Assembly (NCBI GenBank): GCA_030524065.1
Contig: JAUNHF010000009.1
Coordinates: 1-19,628, forward strand
Direction of reading: 5' to 3'
Length of the DNA stretch: 19,628 bases
Source: Deinococcus sp.
Lineage (GTDB): Bacteria > Deinococcota > Deinococci > Deinococcales > Deinococcaceae
Below, in pieces: positions 1 through 10,152 of the stretch. A program made the position numbers and the translations under genes. Under the pieces are notes generated by a model. The model had not been told where the DNA came from and did no database searches. It saw only the letters and a program-made list of their open reading frames with translations. Each line of letters starts with the position of its first letter. The first letter of the stretch is position 1.

Positions 1-171
1 GCGGGCCGGAATCAGCAGCGACACGTCGCTCAGATCAGCGGATGCGCCCTGATTCTTCAGGCGTGGAAAGGTCAGCGCATTGACCAGCAGTGGGCCCAGC
101 TTGACCGCCAGGAAGCCGCCCGCCACCGCCTGTGCGGCCCATGTCCAGCTGCTCCGGCTCCGGCCCCTCAC
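1..171 (-). CDS. Glycosyltransferase family 2, N-terminal part (cut by window edge)
   Basis: Only the first 57 residues are present. The start is a GTG that overlaps the TGA of the preceding acyltransferase (GTGA); GGAG lies 7 nt upstream, which supports this start. The translation has a hydrophobic segment at about residues 14-34 and then a strand reading VSLLIPAR at the window edge, the usual first beta-strand of family-2 glycosyltransferases (VSVLIPARNE). A membrane-anchored GT2 after a cyclase/CruF gene and next to an acyltransferase resembles CruC-type carotenoid glycosyltransferases, which put a sugar on the tertiary C-1' hydroxyl made by CruF. The family call rests on a short N-terminus and context; the catalytic DxD lies outside the window, so the substrate is inference. 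Confidence 0.6.
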   Translation of the reverse strand, partial: MRGRSRSSWTWAAQAVAGGFLAVKLGPLLVNALTFPRLKNQGASADLSDVSLLIPAR

Positions 172-857
172 AGCCGGTCTCCGGTGATGCGGGTCAGCAG
201 GCGGGAAGCGGGTGTTTGCTGCTGCTGGGCGCCCTGCCCGCGCCACAGCGCCAGATAGCCTTCGGGGGGCCTATACAGGTCGGCGTCCCCCAGGTCGGCG
301 TCCAGGCGGGCCAGCTCGTGTGTCAGTGCGCGGCTCAGGTCGCCTGGGGCGCAGGGCGGACCAAAGCGGGCGAACGCCGCTGGGGTGCGCTCGGCCCGCA
401 GCCCCACCCGCAGGGCCACCGGAATCAGGGGAACCAGTTTCTCCGGCGTGCTGGCGCTGCGGGCCAGCCAGGCGGCTCCGGGGTGCAGCGCGGCCACTGG
501 GCGGCCGGGGGGTTGCAGGGCACCTTCAGGAAAAATCATCACCCACTCGCCCGCCTGCGCGGCGCGGACCAGCTCCCGCCTACGCTCCGGCGGCGTGCAG
601 CCGATCCTCTGCAAAAAGGGAAAGCGGCTTAGCTCCAGCGCATTCATCATGATGCGGGCGGGATGCCCGAACTCCCAGCCGAGGTGCAGCAGCAAGTAGC
701 CGTCCCACCAGCTGCCGTGGTTGGCGGCCAGTACCGCGCCGCCCGGCGGCAGCGTGCCGCGCACCCAGAACCCGCTGAGGCTGCGGCGCAGGTCGCGCCG
801 GATGGTGGCCCGCAGCATCGGAGCCACCCAGGGAAAGTCTCCAGGCGGCCTGGTCAT
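168..857 (-). CDS. PlsC-like acyltransferase of the carotenoid operon (CruD-like)
   Basis: The protein is 229 aa. It has the two hallmarks of the glycerolphosphate acyltransferase family: H-x4-D (His47, Asp52 in NHGSWWD) and FPEG (residues 109-112). The start is an ATG overlapping the TGA of the cyclase/CruF gene (ATGA), with GGAG 5 nt upstream. A longer reading to 1154 would lie inside the upstream gene and has no such support. Members of this family acylate lysophospholipids, but in carotenoid clusters relatives such as CruD acylate the sugar of glycosylated carotenoids. Overlap with a cyclase/hydratase gene upstream and a glycosyltransferase downstream makes acylation of a carotenoid glycoside the likely role; phospholipid synthesis is the alternative. 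It is expected at the inner face of the cytoplasmic membrane. Confidence 0.75.
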   Translation of the reverse strand: MTRPPGDFPWVAPMLRATIRRDLRRSLSGFWVRGTLPPGGAVLAANHGSWWDGYLLLHLGWEFGHPARIMMNALELSRFPFLQRIGCTPPERRRELVRAAQAGEWVMIFPEGALQPPGRPVAALHPGAAWLARSASTPEKLVPLIPVALRVGLRAERTPAAFARFGPPCAPGDLSRALTHELARLDADLGDADLYRPPEGYLALWRGQGAQQQQTPASRLLTRITGDRL

Positions 858-2338
858 GCGTTCTCCAGTGGCGTACGCGGCGCCAGGGCGCGGGCCAGGG
901 CCAGCGCGCCCAGCATCACGGCCAGGGTGACGGCGGCGGCCAGTGGTTGCCCCAGCAGCAGCAGCCCACCGGGCAGAAAAAACAGCTCGGTGAGGTAGGC
1001 CAGCGAGAGGTCGGGGCCGCTTGGGGCGGGGCGCCTCAGCTCCGGCGCGATGCGGGTCACGGCCAGGCTGAGCAGGCTGCCCACCGCCCACCAGCCCACG
1101 AAGTTCTGGAGCGGCGCACCCGCCCACAGCGGCGCGGGGTCGCTCCAGGTCCAAAAGCCCTGCGAGGTCATCAGCGGCTCTAGCCCCACGTCCCAGGCGG
1201 CCAGCAGCAGCCCCGCCAGCCAGGGACGGCCCCGGCTAAGGACGGTGGCGGCCAGCGTGAGGGCAAACCAGCCCAGCGGCACCAGCAGCGGCACGCCCAG
1301 CAGCGTGAGGCCCGGTGCGCCTGCGTAGCTGTACGCCCCGAACGGAAAGCCGGTGGCGCTGCCCAGATATTCCACCGCCCAGCCTGCGCCGAAGCACAGC
1401 GCTGCCAGCGCCGCCGCCCGGCCCCAGCCCACCCGCTCAGCGGCGTACAGCAGTCCTGCGCTGAACAGCGCCCCGGTGCTGAGGGTCGCCAGCAGCGGGA
1501 ACCCGGCGGGCCACAGCGGCACCGGAATCTTGAGCAGCAGGTACCCGGCCAGCAGCCCCAGCCAGGGCTTCAGGTAGGGCTTTGCTCCTTGCAGGCGGGG
1601 CAGGGCCTGCGGGTGTAGGAACAGCATCAGGCCAGTCACCACCAGCAGGTTGGTAACCAGGAAAAACCACATTTCCTCCAGCGGCAGCGGCCCCACTTTT
1701 GGCCCCAGAGTCAGCGTGTCCGACACGCTCCAGATGCCGCTATGCAGCGCAAAAGCGTCGGCGGCCCACAGGTACAGCGTGGGCAGGGTCACGGCGGTCC
1801 AGAACAGCCGTGACCGGCCCAGAATCAGGTCGCCGCCAAAAGCCCACTGCCCGGCGAGCACCGGCAGCGCCCAGGCCGTAATCAGCCCGAAATAGGTGGC
1901 GGGCGCGTAGCCGCTGACCAGCGCCGCCGCGCCCAACATGGCCCCGCCCAGCCACAGCGCGGCCATGCCCCAGCGGGTCAGCCCTGGCCGGGGCGACACC
2001 TGCGCGGGAGTGCCGGAGCGCCGCATCAGCCACAGCAAAAAGAGGCTGCTGAGCAGGGTTTGCAGCAGAAAAAAGGCGTATTCCTCGTAGGGCACGTAGC
2101 CCACCGTGCCCAGCACCCGGTCCGGCGGGTACTCCCAGCCGCCCACATACACCAGGTAGTTGTCCCAGGGCGTGGTGTACACGAAGGCGACCGCCAGCAG
2201 CACGCCCAGCCACAGCCGGGTCCAGCGGTCGTCGCGGCAGTAGTCGCCGGCCAGCGGCCCAGTGCGCCGGGCGGTCAGCCACAGCAGCAGCAGCAGCGGC
2301 GGCACGATAAATACCAGGTGGAATTGCAGGTAGGTCAT
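854..2338 (-). CDS. cruF: Fused lycopene cyclase (CrtYcd type) and carotenoid 1',2'-hydratase CruF
   Basis: This 494-aa polytopic membrane protein has two parts. Residues 1-245 hold two copies of the heterodimeric-type (CrtYc/CrtYd) lycopene cyclase repeat, each with the acidic motif after a GxW or GIW strand: PYEE at 83-86 (after GGWEY) and PLEE at 219-222 (after SGIWSVS). Residues about 255-490 match CruF, with WAVEYLG (Glu323), AWDVGLEP (Asp383) and LQNFVGWW. CruF adds water across the C-1',2' bond of gamma-carotene-like end groups, making the tertiary hydroxyl of deinoxanthin; the cyclase closes the other end into a beta-ring. Both functions in one chain would make an asymmetric carotenoid. 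The gene starts 31 nt after crtO, with GGAG 9 nt before the ATG. Domain calls are by motif; whether both halves are active is unknown. Confidence 0.8.
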   Translation of the reverse strand: MTYLQFHLVFIVPPLLLLLWLTARRTGPLAGDYCRDDRWTRLWLGVLLAVAFVYTTPWDNYLVYVGGWEYPPDRVLGTVGYVPYEEYAFFLLQTLLSSLFLLWLMRRSGTPAQVSPRPGLTRWGMAALWLGGAMLGAAALVSGYAPATYFGLITAWALPVLAGQWAFGGDLILGRSRLFWTAVTLPTLYLWAADAFALHSGIWSVSDTLTLGPKVGPLPLEEMWFFLVTNLLVVTGLMLFLHPQALPRLQGAKPYLKPWLGLLAGYLLLKIPVPLWPAGFPLLATLSTGALFSAGLLYAAERVGWGRAAALAALCFGAGWAVEYLGSATGFPFGAYSYAGAPGLTLLGVPLLVPLGWFALTLAATVLSRGRPWLAGLLLAAWDVGLEPLMTSQGFWTWSDPAPLWAGAPLQNFVGWWAVGSLLSLAVTRIAPELRRPAPSGPDLSLAYLTELFFLPGGLLLLGQPLAAAVTLAVMLGALALARALAPRTPLENA

Positions 2339-2369
2339 GGTCTACTGCTCCATGCAGTTTTAGGGGCGC

Positions 2370-3920
<1,551 letters not shown>

Positions 3921-3926
3921 GCCCCC

Positions 3927-4003
3927 TTACTATGCCAGGGGAAGGGAGGGGCAAATGGTCAGCTCCCCGGTTCACGGTCCCCCGCGCAGGGGGGTGGAAT
4001 ACT
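3927..4003. promoter_or_regulatory. Divergent promoter region crtO / ypdA
   Basis: The two divergent start codons are 89 nt apart. Minus strand: TAGTAA (3932-3927), then 6 nt, then the crtO ATG. Plus strand: AATACT (3998-4003), then 6 nt, then the ypdA ATG. Neither has a clear -35 element. A GC-rich hairpin (CCCCC-GCGCA-GGGGG, about 3979-3993) lies between the two starts and could be a binding site. The -10/ATG spacing is seen directly; promoter activity is inference. Confidence 0.5.
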
Positions 4004-4009
4004 AAATAC

Positions 4010-5083
4010 ATGACGACCTTTTCTGCGACCGAACCCAATCCCGACCTTCCCAACCCACAGCCGCAGGGCGGCCTGTACGATGTCGCCATCGTGGGCGGCG
4101 GCCCGGTGGGGCTGGCGGCGGCCATCGCCTGCAAGCGCGCTGGCCTGAGCTACGTGGTCCTTGAAAAAGGCTGCGTGGTCAACGCCATTTTTGACTATCC
4201 CACCGACATGACTTTCTTTACCACGGCGCCGGAGCTGGAAATCGGCGGGCACCCGTTTGTCAGTCCCTTCGACAAGCCCAAGCGCACGGACGCTTTGCAG
4301 TACTACCGCAAGGTGACGCAGGCTGAGCGGCTGAACGTGCGGCAGTACACCCGCGTAGAAAAGGTCCACGCTGCGCCCGCCGGTTTCACCCTGGCAGTAG
4401 AGGCGCAGGACGGCCACCAGGACGTGGTGGAAGCCCGGCGCGTGGTGGTGGCGACCGGCTACTACGACAGCCCCGTGCCGCTGAGGATTCCCGGTGAGGA
4501 CAGCGAAAATGTCAGCCACTACTACACCGAGGCGCACCCCTTTTTCGGGCTGAACGTGACCATCATCGGGGCGGGCAATTCTGCCGCCGACGCCGCCCTG
4601 GACCTGATGAACGCCGGGGCCAACGTCACGATGGTGGTGCGCGGCGAAGGCATCCGCTCCACCGTCAAGTACTGGGTCAAGCCCAACCTCGAAAACCGCA
4701 TTAAAGAGGGGCGCATTGCCGCGCATTTCCGCTCGCAGGTGGTGGAAATCCTCCCGGACGCCGTGCGCGTGCAGCGTGAGGACGGCACCACCTTCTTGCT
4801 GCCCACGCACTTTACCTTTGCCATGACCGGCTACCTGCCGGACCTGGACTTTCTGGGAGGGTTGGACATGGCAGAGCAGGCCGACGGGTGCTTGGTCCTC
4901 AGCGAGCACCACGAAAGCACCGTGCCGGGCCTGTTCGTGGCGGGCAGCGCTGGCTACGCAGGGCGCACCAATCAGGTGTTTATCGAAAATGGCCGCATTC
5001 ACGCCGAGCAGGCCGTGGCCGAGATCGCCCGGCAGCTGGCCCACACCGAAGCCAGCGCCGCTGAACGCATGAGCGAAGCCTGA
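4010..5083 (+). CDS. ypdA: YpdA-family bacillithiol disulfide reductase (FAD/NADPH)
   Basis: The protein is 357 aa. FAD-binding Rossmann motif GxGxxG is at 29-34 (GGGPVG) and the NAD(P)H-binding motif GAGNSA at 187-192. Between them is the block [28 protein letters not shown] (residues 53-80), which in my reading is the signature of the YpdA family. These reductases regenerate bacillithiol, the low-molecular-weight thiol used by Deinococcus and many Firmicutes. The ATG at 4010 is chosen because a -10-like AATACT ends 6 nt before it and there is no Shine-Dalgarno; an in-frame ATG at 3932 would add 26 residues rich in Gly/Arg with no support. Oddity: Firmicute YpdA has a Cys in GGGPCG, here replaced by Val33. 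Confidence 0.85.
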   Translation: MTTFSATEPNPDLPNPQPQGGLYDVAIVGGGPVGLAAAIACKRAGLSYVVLEKGCVVNAIFDYPTDMTFFTTAPELEIGGHPFVSPFDKPKRTDALQYYRKVTQAERLNVRQYTRVEKVHAAPAGFTLAVEAQDGHQDVVEARRVVVATGYYDSPVPLRIPGEDSENVSHYYTEAHPFFGLNVTIIGAGNSAADAALDLMNAGANVTMVVRGEGIRSTVKYWVKPNLENRIKEGRIAAHFRSQVVEILPDAVRVQREDGTTFLLPTHFTFAMTGYLPDLDFLGGLDMAEQADGCLVLSEHHESTVPGLFVAGSAGYAGRTNQVFIENGRIHAEQAVAEIARQLAHTEASAAERMSEA

Positions 5084-5118
5084 GCCACAGCTGAGCGTAA
5101 AGGCTCCGGTAAGACAAC

Positions 5119-5149
5119 TTGCCATTGTCCGGCCGGGACTTGAAATACT
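5119..5149 (+). promoter_or_regulatory. Promoter of the VanW-domain gene (leaderless layout)
   Basis: AATACT (5144-5149) ends 6 nt before the ATG, with the same hexamer and spacing as ypdA. TTGCCA (5119-5124) resembles a -35 but is 19 bp away, longer than ideal. No Shine-Dalgarno lies before the ATG, which fits a transcript starting at or next to the start codon. Confidence 0.5.
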
Positions 5150-5155
5150 AGCCAG

Positions 5156-6352
5156 ATGAAGGCTATTTCCCTCTTGCTCTCGGTAGGACTGGTGCTGGGC
5201 GCTGCCTCTGCCCAGGCCCAGACCACCTCCATTCCGAAATCTCAGCAATCCTCCGTGCCCGCGCAGTCGCGGGCCGCCGCGCCGCTGGTGCTCGGGTTCC
5301 AGGCGCAGGTACCGGCCTACCGCGCCGGCCAAAAGACCACCGTTCCCGTGACCCGCGAACTGCGGATTCCAGCCGAGCGCGCCGCCATCATCCGTCAGCG
5401 CGGCGTCATCACGCAGAGCCTGGGCCAAGACCTGGACCGCTGGCTGACCGAGCAGGAGAAGGGCGGCGGCGCCCGCTTCGAGCAGCAGCAGGGCGGGTGG
5501 GTGCTGGTGCAGTACGACCGCTTCAAGCTGGACCCGGAGGCTGCCCGCGCCGCCCTGCTGGCCGCCATCAAGGACCCGGCCATGAAGCCCGCGCAGGTCA
5601 AGGTGCAGTCTCAGACGGCCCCCGAGCGAGACTTGAACTTCTTTATCAGCCGGGGCATCACCGGGCACTTGGGCACCGGCAACACCAACTACAAGGGCAG
5701 CTCGGCGGCCCGCATGACCAACATCCACGTGGGCGCTTCCAAGTTTAAAGACCGTCTGTTCGAGGGCGGCACCTTTTCCTTTAACCAGTTCCTCGGCCCC
5801 ATCAACCGGGCTGCGGGGTATGTGGACGGTCTGGTGATTGCCGGTGACCGCACCGAGGACGGTCTGGGCGGCGGCATCTGTCAGGTCAGCACCACGGTGT
5901 TCCGCAGCCTGTACCGGGCCGGCCTGCCGGTGCTGGAGCGCTCGCCGCACTCCTATCAGGTGGGCTACTACAAGCCGCAGGGCCTGGACGCCGCCATCTA
6001 CCAGCCCAGCCTGGACCTCAAGTTCAGGAACGATACTGGCGGGGCCATCTGGTTCCAGACCGACTGGAACGACGCCACCGGCGAGTTCAATGTGTATGCC
6101 TTTGGCAACCCCCGCGACTTTGAGGTGCGCCTGAGCGAGCCGCGCGTCATCAAGACCATCCCCGCGCCCGCCGACCGCACCATCGTCAGCTCCAAGCTGG
6201 CTGCCGGTCAGCGCCAGCAGATTGACTGGGCGATGCCTGGCGGCACCCTGGAAGTGGACCGCCTGTTCGTCCGTGACGGTCAGGTGTTCAAAAAGGAAAC
6301 CCTGAAGAGCAACTACCGTCCCTGGCCCAACATTTTCCTGGTCGGCAAATAA
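5156..6352 (+). CDS. Secreted VanW-domain protein
   Basis: The protein is 398 aa. Residues 1-21 form a signal peptide (Lys2, hydrophobic core, AQA cleavage site before Gln22). Residues about 40-155 are a region like the putative peptidoglycan-binding domain often found before VanW domains. Residues about 160-300 are the VanW domain, with FNQFLGPI and the family's GGGICQVSTT block (238-247). The rest is a beta-rich tail. VanW was named from vancomycin-resistance clusters, but its biochemical role is not established; no van resistance genes are nearby, so this is probably an envelope protein rather than a resistance factor. It lies 72 nt after ypdA with its own promoter and ends just before a strong intrinsic terminator. 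Confidence 0.85.
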   Translation: MKAISLLLSVGLVLGAASAQAQTTSIPKSQQSSVPAQSRAAAPLVLGFQAQVPAYRAGQKTTVPVTRELRIPAERAAIIRQRGVITQSLGQDLDRWLTEQEKGGGARFEQQQGGWVLVQYDRFKLDPEAARAALLAAIKDPAMKPAQVKVQSQTAPERDLNFFISRGITGHLGTGNTNYKGSSAARMTNIHVGASKFKDRLFEGGTFSFNQFLGPINRAAGYVDGLVIAGDRTEDGLGGGICQVSTTVFRSLYRAGLPVLERSPHSYQVGYYKPQGLDAAIYQPSLDLKFRNDTGGAIWFQTDWNDATGEFNVYAFGNPRDFEVRLSEPRVIKTIPAPADRTIVSSKLAAGQRQQIDWAMPGGTLEVDRLFVRDGQVFKKETLKSNYRPWPNIFLVGK

Positions 6353-6358
6353 GCCAGG

Positions 6359-6416
6359 AGTACGGAGAGTGGAGGGCCAGCTGACCGGCCCCCCGCTCTC
6401 CGTACTTTGCTCTTTT
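6359..6416 (+). terminator. Intrinsic terminator after the VanW gene
   Basis: A perfect 11-bp stem (AGTACGGAGAG at 6359-6369 with CTCTCCGTACT at 6396-6406) extends inward with GGAGGGCC/GGCCCCCC pairing. It is followed by a T-rich tail (TTTGCTCTTTT). It begins 6 nt after the VanW stop codon and ends only 3 nt before the next ATG. Confidence 0.8.
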
Positions 6417-6419
6417 ACT

Positions 6420-6929
6420 ATGTGGAACGTGCGCCGCCTCTGCCTTACTGTTTTACTCCTGCCTCTGTCTGCCTGCGGCCCCGCGCCCGAGCGGCACCTG
6501 GCAGGCGTGCTGCGCTACGAGGCCCCAGCCGGGCAGCACCGCTCCGGCTCGCTGGCCTACGACCTGACGCCGCCGCCCTACGGCGACCACAACCCCCTGT
6601 GGCAAAGCTGCGGCGTGTACGCGGCGCCGCTTTATCCGGAATATGCGCTGCACAGCCTCTCACATGGGGCCGTGTGGCTCACCTACCGCCCCGACCGGGT
6701 GCCCGATCCGGCGGCGCTGAAGGCCCTGGCAAAGGGCCGCAAGGTGCTGCTCAGCCCCGAGCCGCAGCAAGAAGCCGCTGTCACCGCCACCGCCTGGAAT
6801 GCCCAGCTGACCGCCGACCGCGTGGGCGACCCCCGCCTGGGCCAGTTTGTCAGCGAGTTCGTGGACGCGGCCACCGCCCCGGAAGCGGGCCGCAGCTGCG
6901 AGAAGGGGCATACGGCGGTGCGGGAGTAG
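6420..6929 (+). CDS. DUF3105-type lipoprotein
   Basis: The protein is 169 aa. The N-terminus is a lipoprotein signal (Arg5-Arg6, hydrophobic core, lipobox LSAC with Cys19). The mature part matches DUF3105 by eye: PPPYGDHNPLWQSCGVYAAPLYPEYALHSLSHGAVWLTY, seen between about residues 51 and 90, with its conserved His and Cys. Function of the family is unknown; the conserved His/Cys suggest metal or redox chemistry, which is inference. The start is uncertain. ATG 6420 gives a textbook lipoprotein signal but lies straight after the terminator's T-tract with no Shine-Dalgarno. An in-frame GTG at 6369 has CAGGAG 8 nt upstream but adds 17 residues before the signal and sits inside the terminator stem. 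It converges on corA with a 17-nt gap. Confidence 0.75.
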   Translation: MWNVRRLCLTVLLLPLSACGPAPERHLAGVLRYEAPAGQHRSGSLAYDLTPPPYGDHNPLWQSCGVYAAPLYPEYALHSLSHGAVWLTYRPDRVPDPAALKALAKGRKVLLSPEPQQEAAVTATAWNAQLTADRVGDPRLGQFVSEFVDAATAPEAGRSCEKGHTAVRE

Positions 6930-6946
6930 GCCAAGGAGGGGCCCTG

Positions 6947-7882
6947 CTACCACCAGCCTTGCCGCCGGAACAGCCAGAACATGCCCAGCGCCACGGCCAG
7001 CATGCTGCTCAGCGCCGCGCCGTAGCCCCAGGGCTGGTTCAGCTCCGGCATGTACTCAAAGTTCATGCCCCAGATGCCCGCCATAAAGGTCAGCGGCAGG
7101 AAGATGGCCGACACGACCGTCAGCGTCTTCATCACTTGGTTCACGTTGTTGCTGATCACGCTGCCAAAGGCGCCCATCATGCTGCCCAGAATGTTAGAAG
7201 TGATGGTCGCCATCTCGATCGCCTGGAGGTTCTCGATCAGCACGTCGTCCAGCAGGTCGGCGTCGTCTTCGTAGGTCTGAAAAATCCGGTCGCGCTTGGC
7301 CCGCTCCATCATCGCCTCGTTGGCCTTGAGGCCGGTGATGAAGTACACCATGCTTTTTTCAAAGTTCAGCAGGTCCAGCAGTTCTTCGTTGCGGGTGCTG
7401 TTTTCCAGCCGGTCTTCGATCTGCTCCACGTCGCGGTTAATCTGGCGAATGTCGATCAAGAAGCGCTGGGCGTTACGCAGGAACAGCTGCAGGGTCAGCC
7501 GGTTCTTCTTGGCCGTGCTGATGCGCCGCACAAAGCCGCTCACCACGTCGCGGATCAGCGGATTTTCTATGGCGCAGATGGTCACCAGGCAGTGGTCGGT
7601 GTGCAGGATGCCCAGTGGCACGGTGTCGTAAGGAATATCGCTGTCTTCGGGTAGACGGTAGCTGGTCTGCATGATGATGAGCAGTTCGCCGTCCTCCCGC
7701 TCAAAGCGTGAGCGTTCGTCGGGGTCAAGCGGATAGCTCAGCACGTCAATGTCCAGCCCCGTCTCGCGGCTGATGCGGGCCAGCTCCTCGATGGTGGGGT
7801 CGGTGGCGTTGATCCAGCAGCCGTCGGTATAGCTGTCAATGGTGGTCAGCCGGCCGCCCACCGAGCGGTAGTAGGTCAGCAT
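6947..7882 (-). CDS. corA: CorA-family magnesium/divalent cation transporter
   Basis: The protein is 311 aa, the usual CorA size. The cytoplasmic N-terminal domain is followed by a long charged helix (about 130-245) and two C-terminal membrane helices. The signature GMN motif is at 272-274 in GIWGMNFEYMPEL, ending TM1, and the C-terminus ends in the basic FRRQGWW. CorA forms a pentameric channel for Mg2+ (also Co2+ and Ni2+) gated by cytoplasmic Mg2+. The ATG at 7882 has only a weak CGGGG upstream and overlaps the stop codon of a 15-aa upstream ORF (ATGCTGA), so translation is probably coupled. A leader of about 260 nt with two small ORFs precedes it. Confidence 0.92.
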   Translation of the reverse strand: MLTYYRSVGGRLTTIDSYTDGCWINATDPTIEELARISRETGLDIDVLSYPLDPDERSRFEREDGELLIIMQTSYRLPEDSDIPYDTVPLGILHTDHCLVTICAIENPLIRDVVSGFVRRISTAKKNRLTLQLFLRNAQRFLIDIRQINRDVEQIEDRLENSTRNEELLDLLNFEKSMVYFITGLKANEAMMERAKRDRIFQTYEDDADLLDDVLIENLQAIEMATITSNILGSMMGAFGSVISNNVNQVMKTLTVVSAIFLPLTFMAGIWGMNFEYMPELNQPWGYGAALSSMLAVALGMFWLFRRQGWW

Positions 7883-7923
7883 CGGCTGGCCCCGGAAAAT
7901 GTCAGTGCAGCAGTGTAGAGCAT
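7876..7923 (-). CDS. Leader ORF 2 (15 aa) overlapping the corA start codon
   Basis: ATG at 7923 with GGGAGG 7 nt upstream encodes MLYTAALTFSGASRC. Its TGA (7878-7876) falls inside corA's first codons, so ribosomes ending here sit on the corA ATG. Its start lies inside the 3' end of leader ORF 1 (22-nt overlap). The 9-bp sequence TTTTCCGGG occurs before this ATG and again before the corA ATG (plus-strand positions 7934-7942 and 7891-7899). Too short for homology; the case rests on the ribosome site and the overlaps. Confidence 0.5.
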   Translation of the reverse strand: MLYTAALTFSGASRC

Positions 7924-8018
7924 GGGTGAACCTCCCGGAAAAGCAGGGTCAGGGGCGAAGAATGACGGGCCGCCGGTCTGGAACTGGGGGGTTCGGGGTC
8001 AGCTTGCATAGGATTCAT
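7902..8018 (-). CDS. Leader ORF 1 (38 aa) with early Asp/Glu-Pro stretch
   Basis: The ATG at 8018 is preceded by an excellent ribosome site: AGGAGGAGGTG with 5 nt between it and the ATG. The frame is open further upstream, but this site fixes the start. The 38-aa product begins MNPMQADPEPPSSRP; Asp7-Pro8-Glu9-Pro10-Pro11 is an acidic/proline run near the N-terminus. In enteric bacteria, such runs in the MgtL leader of the mgtA Mg2+ transporter destabilise the translating ribosome when Mg2+ is low. The stop codon lies 22 nt inside leader ORF 2, which overlaps corA. The ORF's translation looks well supported; a Mg2+-sensing role is inference by analogy. Confidence 0.55.
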   Translation of the reverse strand: MNPMQADPEPPSSRPAARHSSPLTLLFREVHPCSTLLH

Positions 8019-8149
8019 TCGTTCACCTCCTCCTTGCCGCAGGATGGGTTCGGCCACCGGTTCAGCAGTTTCAGCACTAAGGGGCCGCAGGGACATGCAA
8101 TGGCTCAGGAGCATGCTTCGGTGTGCGGCCCGCAACTTTGGGCGTATTT

Positions 8150-8178
8150 ATTGTAATGGTTGGGCCGGCCTGTGTAAC
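8150..8178 (-). promoter_or_regulatory. Promoter of the corA leader transcript
   Basis: Minus strand: GTTACA (8178-8173), 17-bp spacer, TACAAT (8155-8150; 5 of 6 matches to TATAAT). Transcription would begin near 8142, giving a leader of about 260 nt before corA. The stretch 7883-8310 has no full gene; it contains, in minus-strand order, the acyl-CoA dehydrogenase terminator, two operator-like repeats, this promoter and the two leader ORFs. Confidence 0.55.
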
Positions 8179-8193
8179 CGCTGGGCCGGCCTG
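8161..8193. repeat. Two 12-bp direct repeats around the corA -35 element
   Basis: TGGGCCGGCCTG occurs at 8161-8172 and 8182-8193, exactly 21 bp apart (two helical turns). Each copy contains the perfect palindrome GGCCGGCC. One copy is in the promoter spacer and the other just upstream of the -35 hexamer, so a protein could bind both on the same DNA face. The repeats are seen directly; the operator role is inference. Confidence 0.5.
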
Positions 8194-8235
8194 GCAGCAG
8201 TGCGGCTGGCAGGGGATGGGGTATGCTCCTCGGCC

Positions 8236-8270
8236 AACAAAAGCGCCCCAGCCGCAGGGGCGGAGGCGCT
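8236..8270 (-). terminator. Intrinsic terminator of the acyl-CoA dehydrogenase gene
   Basis: On the minus strand, AGCGCC and GGCGCT (plus 8242-8247 and 8265-8270) pair around an inner CCGC/GCGG stem and are followed by TTTTGTT. It lies 40 nt past the dehydrogenase stop and upstream of the corA promoter, separating the two units. Confidence 0.6.
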
Positions 8271-8310
8271 GGGTCACGCTAAGGGTCAGCCCCAGGCGTG
8301 CAGAGGCGCT

Positions 8311-10146
<1,836 letters not shown>

Positions 10147-10152
10147 AGGCAT

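Noticed and set aside
3959..5950. 663-aa minus-strand open frame opposite ypdA and the VanW gene
   Set aside because: His/Gly/Val-rich shadow frame typical of GC-rich coding DNA; both plus-strand genes show clear family motifs.
5156..6352. Vancomycin resistance function for the VanW protein
   Set aside because: No vanHAX or regulator genes are present; VanW domains are widespread in envelope proteins.
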